12,937 nucleotides of DNA, taken from positions 1-12,937 of the forward strand of contig JAJJLU010004448.1 in assembly GCA_023807065.1 (NCBI GenBank), written 5' to 3'. Each line of letters starts with the position of its first letter. The stretch's first letter is position 1. Below the pieces are notes generated by a model. It searched no databases. It saw only the letters and a program-made list of their open reading frames with translations, and was not told where the DNA came from. The position numbers and the translations under genes were made by a program. This document shows, in pieces, positions 9,101 to 12,937 of this stretch. The DNA is from Isotricha intestinalis (lineage: Eukaryota; Ciliophora; Litostomatea; Vestibuliferida; Isotrichidae).

Positions 9101-9678
9101 TTCCTAATTATTTACTTAGTTATGGAAAAGTTAAATTTGAAGATGTTTTTAAAATATTTATTCAAAAGAAAATTATTGTTATTGGAGTTTATCGTGCTGG
9201 AGAAATTAATTCTCCTTCATCTAATGAGAATAAATCAAGTTTAAATATTAAAATTAAAAATAATAATAATAATAATAATGATATATTTTATTATGTTGTT
9301 ACTGCTCCTGAAGAAAATTTTGAAGTTTGTTCTAGAGATAGATTATTTGTTATTTCTCCTGAATATCCTGATATAGATATTTTAATTAGTAATGAACAAA
9401 ATAATAATAAAGATGAAGATTTAATTTCTTCTGATGATCCTGTTGGAAACTTTAAAGTTCATAATAAGAAAGTTGAAGAAAAAAAAGAAATTAGAAGAGA
9501 AATTGATGAAGAAGGAGAAGAAAAATTAAAAAATTTTAATGAGGAATTAAAAGAAACTAAAAGTTTATTAGATGATATTCAAAAATGTATTGATAAAGTT
9601 CATTTGGATTCAGAAAAAATAATTGGAAATAGTATTAAGAAGAAATTAAATGCTTTAATGAAAGGAAAATCTAATTAA
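6133..9678 (+). CDS. Slo/BK-type potassium channel alpha subunit with non-canonical pore
   Basis: The protein has 1,181 residues. Slo channels are membrane tetramers in which paired cytosolic RCK domains couple intracellular ions to pore opening (family knowledge). Likely membrane segments are at 36-56, 77-97, 99-117, 133-150 (S4), 159-181 (S5) and 233-255 (S6). The pore helix and filter lie at 209-228. RCK1 starts near 275; AEDSKTIIQAMAIKKYF matches the BK AEDASNIMRVISIKNYH region. After an Asn-rich insert at 447-487, RCK1 resumes with DELKLSLLAKSCLCRGI. RCK2 starts at 735 (KGHIIICGV) and includes QGDSMKRADLKRAGI and FCVIELINPNNVSFLN. The C-terminus (about 1110-1170) is charged and probably coiled. 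Odd points: the filter reads IIGYYS where TVGYGD is expected, S4 has a single arginine (R140), and the acidic calcium bowl after VSFLN is replaced by NRTRKNND. The family is clear; potassium selectivity and calcium gating are not assured. Confidence 0.92.
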   Translation: MEDDDESSIINNPKMDNQNNTQIQKLLISIKNHPLTMLLNLILTIACTIIYILTTYKPNLILRNKEAFFSFNFSSRCYFFLDFLTDILVGAIDFSIKYFSIFCIEIIGVFPYFCARIPVGMKEDLINNTHMITSSLICVRLFTILNYSQFIKSDVNRELFNIMVSIICLLITSSIIINVIENTQAIGKYWLFVERDCFDSYNCNGTNDTFHSSFFFVMTTVAIIGYYSTINSVLGRIIIIVLIVLSVIEIPALSSNLMIQLSSKSIYARTAYKMLDNVQFILISGNISNGSIVVLLQEYFHPDHGEDERHALILLPQRPDTNMKSLLQEYPNKLFYFEGDPLKLNDLQRCQFRNASMIMLLCNKQTDDSAAEDSKTIIQAMAIKKYFSMDEENKKKDSFGSYSGTLNNLYRTTRTIAIDQTNGKQTEEFPILNSNINSNSIDSENDKNNNGTNNNIIGNNNNNNNNNNNKNNNNNNNNNNNNNNDNNCSSLIIQLLRPESEHHFALSISKNNTTDQIVCIDELKLSLLAKSCLCRGIIALISNLIITNNFEEGIEKQLGNMKWIEEYKHGKDYEIYKIPLEYLRGYKFSVIAEKIYNEKKTILFGLNIENKSDNSNIVLLSPMDFIVPVKRDINVFGYLLAKDQNDADGVTIWEKTQKRMEITKLNNNEFNPNNRRLKRNNVELEDGELELENNLKSDIYSTDALSLAKICYITTEHIAKTSVTIDSIDKMLIAKGHIIICGVCQNLIDFIKPLRAKSLPKSLVPTIVILSKELPDDKVWNTIAFFEQIYLVQGDSMKRADLKRAGIKSAKRVVILAPGINEISQFTLNKKLKNLKVNRDDDENNDISNAMSARKLTREEEDLLDAKTIFKYNMISKINKDIFCVIELINPNNVSFLNNRTRKNNDEYCFIRAGLNIDATASFAAGEVYYSSIMDNVITQAYYNPSLLSVLKKLIVGEEQTNLKNKNILNRYSNITSGNLYLIDMPMAIFPNYLLSYGKVKFEDVFKIFIQKKIIVIGVYRAGEINSPSSNENKSSLNIKIKNNNNNNNDIFYYVVTAPEENFEVCSRDRLFVISPEYPDIDILISNEQNNNKDEDLISSDDPVGNFKVHNKKVEEKKEIRREIDEEGEEKLKNFNEELKETKSLLDDIQKCIDKVHLDSEKIIGNSIKKKLNALMKGKSN
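7471..7593 (+). repeat. AAT/AAC trinucleotide tract encoding poly-asparagine
   Basis: About 40 codons, nearly all AAT or AAC with a few Lys, Gly, Ile, Thr and Asp codons, encode residues 447-487 of the channel. The tract sits in a loop inside RCK1, between the AEDSKTI segment and the LLRPESEHHF segment, so it probably extends a surface loop. Mixed AAT and AAC codons suggest it is partly stabilised against slippage. Confidence 0.9.
9259..9279 (+). repeat. Short (AAT)7 tract encoding seven asparagines
   Basis: Seven perfect AAT codons encode N1043-N1049 near the C-terminal end of RCK2 in the channel, between KIK and DIFYYVV. Being perfect, it is a likely length-variable microsatellite. Confidence 0.85.
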
Positions 9679-9805
9679 AATATTTATTTATATTTATTTT
9701 TTATTATTTTTAAATTTTTTTTTTGTAAGAAATTTATGGTATTTTAAGAGTATTTTCTTTATTTTTTTAAAAAATTTAATATGTATATTTATTTAAAATT
9801 AATTC
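9679..9805. other. Short convergent intergenic region
   Basis: Only 127 bp separate the stop codons of the channel (plus) and HIRA (minus). Both 3' ends must be processed inside this T/A-rich gap. No single polyadenylation signal stands out in such AT-rich sequence. Confidence 0.6.
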
Positions 9806-12238
9806 TTATTCTATATTATCATATTTTTCACTTTTATTACTTAATTGTTCTTCATCTAATTCTATTCTATCCATTTGAGTAAAACGATTATTTTTATTTG
9901 GGTTTAACATTTCTATATCATTATTATTATCTTGATCTTTTTCTAAATCCATTCTATCAGTTTCTAAATTATTTTTTGAAAGGTTTTCTGGTATATTATA
10001 AAATATTTTAAAGTCTTCAAATATATAATGATTTTTCTTTTCTTTTTTTGATAAATTTATTAAGTCTGATACTGCTTTTTCATAATTTTCATAATCTTCT
10101 AATAATTGACATTTTAATATTCTATTATAAATTAAATCTAAATTACTATTTAATTTTATTGAATCTATTTCAATAAAACCTTTTCTTGGAGAAATTATTT
10201 CTGAGAAGTAATTTTTATAAATAGATTTTTCTTGATTTTTTTTAATTTCCATTAAAGTTTTTTCATTTATTGAATTTTCTACAGTTAAGCAATTAGTTTT
10301 TCTATCAAAGAACAAAACCATTTTTTCACTAGTATTTTTATATGGATTATGTGTATTTGCCTTAATAATAATTTTATCAAGAGAAAAAAATAAAATTTCA
10401 TCGATTTTAGTTTGAAAAACATTAAACATATCATAACTAATACAAAGATTTTCATCAACTATTCTTTGTTTTGATAAAACATCTATTATTATTATTCTAT
10501 TTTGAGATGTTAATAATAAAATATATTTATCATAAGAATTTAATAAAGTTATTTCTTCAAAATATAAATTTGTTAATAATGGTGTATTTAATATTGAATA
10601 TACATTTAATGTAAAATTTGTATCAAAAAATGCAAAAAATAAAGTATTATTTGTAAAATATTTGATCAATCTATTTATAATTTTATGAGCATAAATTATA
10701 TTATTATTTGAATACAAACATTTAATAATAGAATAATTTTCAATTGGATTATTTTCCCATCTTAAAATAATATGTTTATCATCTTTTGTTTTTAATTCAT
10801 TTATTTTTATTTCATTTGTTTCATTTTCAATAACATGATACATTTGTTTTCTACATCTTAAACAATATTGAGTAAAACTTTCATTTACATTACTAATATT
10901 TTTAAAATTATTTTCATAAGAAGAATTCATAATTTCATTTAAATTATTATTATTTTTATCATCGAGTAAACTTTTAGGTTTAGCAATTAAAGTAGGAGTA
11001 ACTCTTCTTTTACCAGTATTATTATTAACAGCATTATCATTATTAACATTATTATTAAAACTATTATTCATTCCAACTAAATTACTATCTCCAAAAGAAA
11101 ATTGATTTTTTGCATTTTGATTATTAATTTTAATATCAAATTCATTAAACATAATAGTACAAACTCCTCCCGAACTATTAGAAATAAAAATTGTTCCTCC
11201 ACCAGAAGTCCATAAAATATCAGTAATATTACTTTCACTTAAATTATTAATTTCAACAAAAACAGAAAAATTTCCTTGAAGTACTTTCCATATAATTAAA
11301 TTACCATTTCTATCAGCTGTAGCACATAATTGAAATTCTTCTTTTTTACCTTTTAAACTATACAAACAATTAGAAAATTTAGCAACTAACATTGGAGAAT
11401 CATGTCCTATTAAAATTTGAGGATTATTTAAATCTTCTAAGAAAATAATTCTTCCATGAATAACATTATTATTTTTAATATTATGATGATCAACAGTAAT
11501 AATTACTTTACCATCACTACTCCAATCAATTTTCTTTTGAATAATATTACATTTATGTTTTAAAGTAATAAATTCTTCATAATCTTTTATATTAACAATA
11601 GCATTTGTATTTTTATTAAATTGAGATATAATAACTCTTCCTTTATCACTCATAGAAACGAATCTTCCAGTTTCTTCAATAAAAGGATCTAAAACAATAC
11701 AATTAACAATATTATCATGTGAATTCATTACAGAAATAATTTCAAAAGAATTATTTATAAAATCACATTTAAATATATATATATAATTATTAAATCCAGC
11801 AACAAATAAATATGAATCATCAGGATAAAATTGCATATCTGTTATTTCACATTTGTTTTGAATAACTCTTACTCTTTCAGCTGAAAAATTTTGTTGATTT
11901 ATTTTCCATATTGCTATTGATTTATCTTGTGAACCTGAAAATAATAAATTATTATTCATTTTTGGAAATTGAAGACAAGTTACTTGTTCAGTATGAAAAT
12001 CTAATATCATTTTTGGTATTTTAACATCGCTTAAAACATAATAATTTATATCTTGTTTTTCTTCAAGAGGAAAATCATCTTTTGGAGTTGAATTATAATA
12101 TATAAATAAATTTTGAAGGTTGAATATTGTTATTTGCTTATTTGAATCTCCAAATGCAATATATTGTTGATTTGCACTTGTTGCAATTGCATTTATTGAA
12201 CTTGTAGAATCTAAAGAGTGGTATTTTATAATTTTCAT
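9806..12238 (-). CDS. HIRA: HIRA/Hir1-type histone H3.3-H4 chaperone subunit
   Basis: The protein has 810 residues, somewhat shorter than the roughly 1,000 of animal HIRA. HIRA deposits histones H3.3-H4 independently of replication, in the nucleus, in a complex that binds Asf1 (family knowledge). Residues 1-370 form a WD40 propeller: FSGSQDKSIAIWK at 100-112, HGRIIFLED at 261-269 and ILIGHDSPMLVAKFS at 275-289, then CATADRNGNLIIWKV at 305-319 and the DILWTSGGG segment at 340-348, matching the order in HIRA. After an Asn-rich linker, GKRRVTPTLIAKP at 409-421 fits the Asf1-binding B motif (basic cluster, then I/V-x-P-x-L). Residues about 505-665 match the Hira domain, with YDKYILLLTSQNRIIIIDV and a FFDRKT segment. 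The C-terminal 90 residues are acidic and low in complexity. The chosen ATG is the first in frame and gives MKIIKYH, close to the usual MKL start. It is convergent with the channel gene. I am confident of the family. Confidence 0.88.
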   Translation of the reverse strand: MKIIKYHSLDSTSSINAIATSANQQYIAFGDSNKQITIFNLQNLFIYYNSTPKDDFPLEEKQDINYYVLSDVKIPKMILDFHTEQVTCLQFPKMNNNLLFSGSQDKSIAIWKINQQNFSAERVRVIQNKCEITDMQFYPDDSYLFVAGFNNYIYIFKCDFINNSFEIISVMNSHDNIVNCIVLDPFIEETGRFVSMSDKGRVIISQFNKNTNAIVNIKDYEEFITLKHKCNIIQKKIDWSSDGKVIITVDHHNIKNNNVIHGRIIFLEDLNNPQILIGHDSPMLVAKFSNCLYSLKGKKEEFQLCATADRNGNLIIWKVLQGNFSVFVEINNLSESNITDILWTSGGGTIFISNSSGGVCTIMFNEFDIKINNQNAKNQFSFGDSNLVGMNNSFNNNVNNDNAVNNNTGKRRVTPTLIAKPKSLLDDKNNNNLNEIMNSSYENNFKNISNVNESFTQYCLRCRKQMYHVIENETNEIKINELKTKDDKHIILRWENNPIENYSIIKCLYSNNNIIYAHKIINRLIKYFTNNTLFFAFFDTNFTLNVYSILNTPLLTNLYFEEITLLNSYDKYILLLTSQNRIIIIDVLSKQRIVDENLCISYDMFNVFQTKIDEILFFSLDKIIIKANTHNPYKNTSEKMVLFFDRKTNCLTVENSINEKTLMEIKKNQEKSIYKNYFSEIISPRKGFIEIDSIKLNSNLDLIYNRILKCQLLEDYENYEKAVSDLINLSKKEKKNHYIFEDFKIFYNIPENLSKNNLETDRMDLEKDQDNNNDIEMLNPNKNNRFTQMDRIELDEEQLSNKSEKYDNIE

Positions 12239-12714
12239 ATTTTGTTTTTTTTAATATATTTTTTAATTTGATTTTTGACTAATTATAAAAGTATTTATCA
12301 AAATTTAATTCTTTTTTCACAATTGTATTCAATATATTAAAATTTAATTTATTAAAATTTAAAGATAAATTAAGCAGAATAAATAATGATATGAAAATTC
12401 AAATAAAAAGTTCAGAAAAACATTTTTGAAGAATAATTATTTACATTATTAGGTGATGATTTTGTAAATAAAATAAAATAAAAAAATTAGAACAAAAATT
12501 ACAAACTTTTATAAAAGGAGGAGTTTTACCTGAATCATCAGTAATTAATAAAATAATTCCATAAATAAGAAAAACTTTATCAAAAATTTGTTTAAATATT
12601 TATTCTTATTTATTAAATGTATTTTTAATTTTTGAAACAAAAATATTTAAAAAAATATATTTTTATAATTAAAAGGTTTATTTTTAAATTTATTTTTTTA
12701 TCATTAATAAAATG
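12239..12714. other. Intergenic region upstream of HIRA
   Basis: These 476 bp hold the HIRA 5' flank and the 3' flank of the right-edge gene. There is no intact ORF and no RNA gene that I can recognise. The middle part carries a plus-strand coding relic, entered separately. Confidence 0.6.
12361..12672 (+). pseudogene. Degenerate coding relic, family not recognised
   Basis: Plus-strand frames read KDKLSRINNDMKIQIKSSEK from 12361. After a shift, FEE-stop-LFTLLGDDFVNKIK follows at 12425-12475. A second shift in an AAATAAAAT tract gives KLEQKLQTFIKGGVLPESS from 12484, then a TAA at 12562 and IRKTLSKICLNIYSYLL, ending at a TAA at 12670. The residue mix (G, D, E, P, S) looks coding, but two frame changes and two in-frame TAA make it inactive as it stands. 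A GTAAAT...TTAG pair at 12464-12490 could be an intron but does not keep the best frame open. I cannot name the family. Confidence 0.35.
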
Positions 12715-12937
12715 TTATTTTCTAAACTTTTTTATATGACAATGATTTGCTCTTATTTTTATTTCATATTCATTTATAAAATTTGGAAATTGAATCATCC
12801 TATTTTCTGCTTTAGAACATCTTTTACTTAAATTTCCTTCATTCACTAGATCTATATTAGTTGAAAATTTAAAAAAATCAACAACACTTGAAATGAATTC
12901 ATTTTTTTTGAAATTTTTAAATTTAAAAGTTTCACAA
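12715..12937 (-). CDS. 3' end of an unrecognised gene entering from the right edge
   Basis: A minus-strand frame is open from the window edge for 73 codons and ends at TAA (12717-12715). It reads CETFKFKNFKKNEF at the edge, then NIDLVNEGNLSKRCSKAENR and, at the C-terminus, RANHCHIKKFRK. The residue mix (Cys, His, Gly, Arg) and 73 stop-free codons in DNA this AT-rich argue for real coding sequence. No domain is recognisable from this fragment. It could be a last exon, or part of another decaying gene like its neighbour at 12361-12672. It has the same strand as HIRA and ends 476 bp upstream of the HIRA start. Confidence 0.5.
   Translation of the reverse strand, partial: CETFKFKNFKKNEFISSVVDFFKFSTNIDLVNEGNLSKRCSKAENRMIQFPNFINEYEIKIRANHCHIKKFRK

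Noticed and set aside
1030..12238. A ciliate-type code in which TAA and TAG mean glutamine
   Set aside because: The relics read well if TAA is taken as Gln, which is tempting. But TBCD, the channel and HIRA use CAA for Gln, have no internal TAA in about 3,260 codons, and end at TAA where their families end.
12464..12490. 27-nt GTAAAT...TTAG intron in the relic upstream of HIRA
   Set aside because: The ends resemble the real 35-nt intron, but removing it joins to a frame that soon hits TAA and discards the better-looking KLEQKLQTF reading.

Overview
The window is a very AT-rich stretch of a eukaryotic nuclear genome. The evidence is: long uninterrupted genes for eukaryote-only proteins (tubulin-folding cofactor D, a Slo/BK-type potassium channel, the histone chaperone HIRA), one visible GT-AG intron of only 35 nt, asparagine-rich low-complexity inserts, and A/T-rich intergenic DNA. 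All four visible stops are TAA. Glutamine is written CAA and no in-frame TAA, TAG or TGA is seen in about 3,260 codons, so a standard-type code is in use. The lineage cannot be fixed from this. An AT-rich protist with tiny introns (for example a ciliate that kept TAA as a stop), an amoebozoan or an anaerobic gut fungus are all possible.

Layout. 1-938 (minus) is the 5' part of an unrecognised low-complexity basic protein, running off the left edge and holding the 35-nt intron. 1030-4839 (minus) is TBCD, with a sharply GC-richer patch of about 190 bp over its most conserved motif. 4840-6132 is a 1.29-kb divergent intergenic region holding what look like decayed coding remnants, including a possible J-domain (HPDK) relic on the plus strand. 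6133-9678 (plus) is a Slo/BK-like channel with a complete six-TM plus double-RCK layout, but with an altered selectivity filter (GYYS where GYGD is expected), a nearly uncharged S4 and no acidic calcium bowl. 9679-9805 is a short convergent gap. 9806-12238 (minus) is HIRA, with WD40 propeller, Asf1-binding B motif and Hira domain. 12239-12714 is intergenic and holds another degenerate plus-strand coding remnant. 12715-12937 (minus) is the 3' end of an unrecognised gene that enters from the right edge.

The genes do not form a pathway: cytoskeleton biogenesis, membrane excitability and chromatin assembly sit side by side as ordinary eukaryotic neighbours. The points most worth following are the unusual channel pore, the GC-rich island in TBCD, the block-like switching between A-ending and T-ending synonymous codons along the genes, and the gene relics between them.
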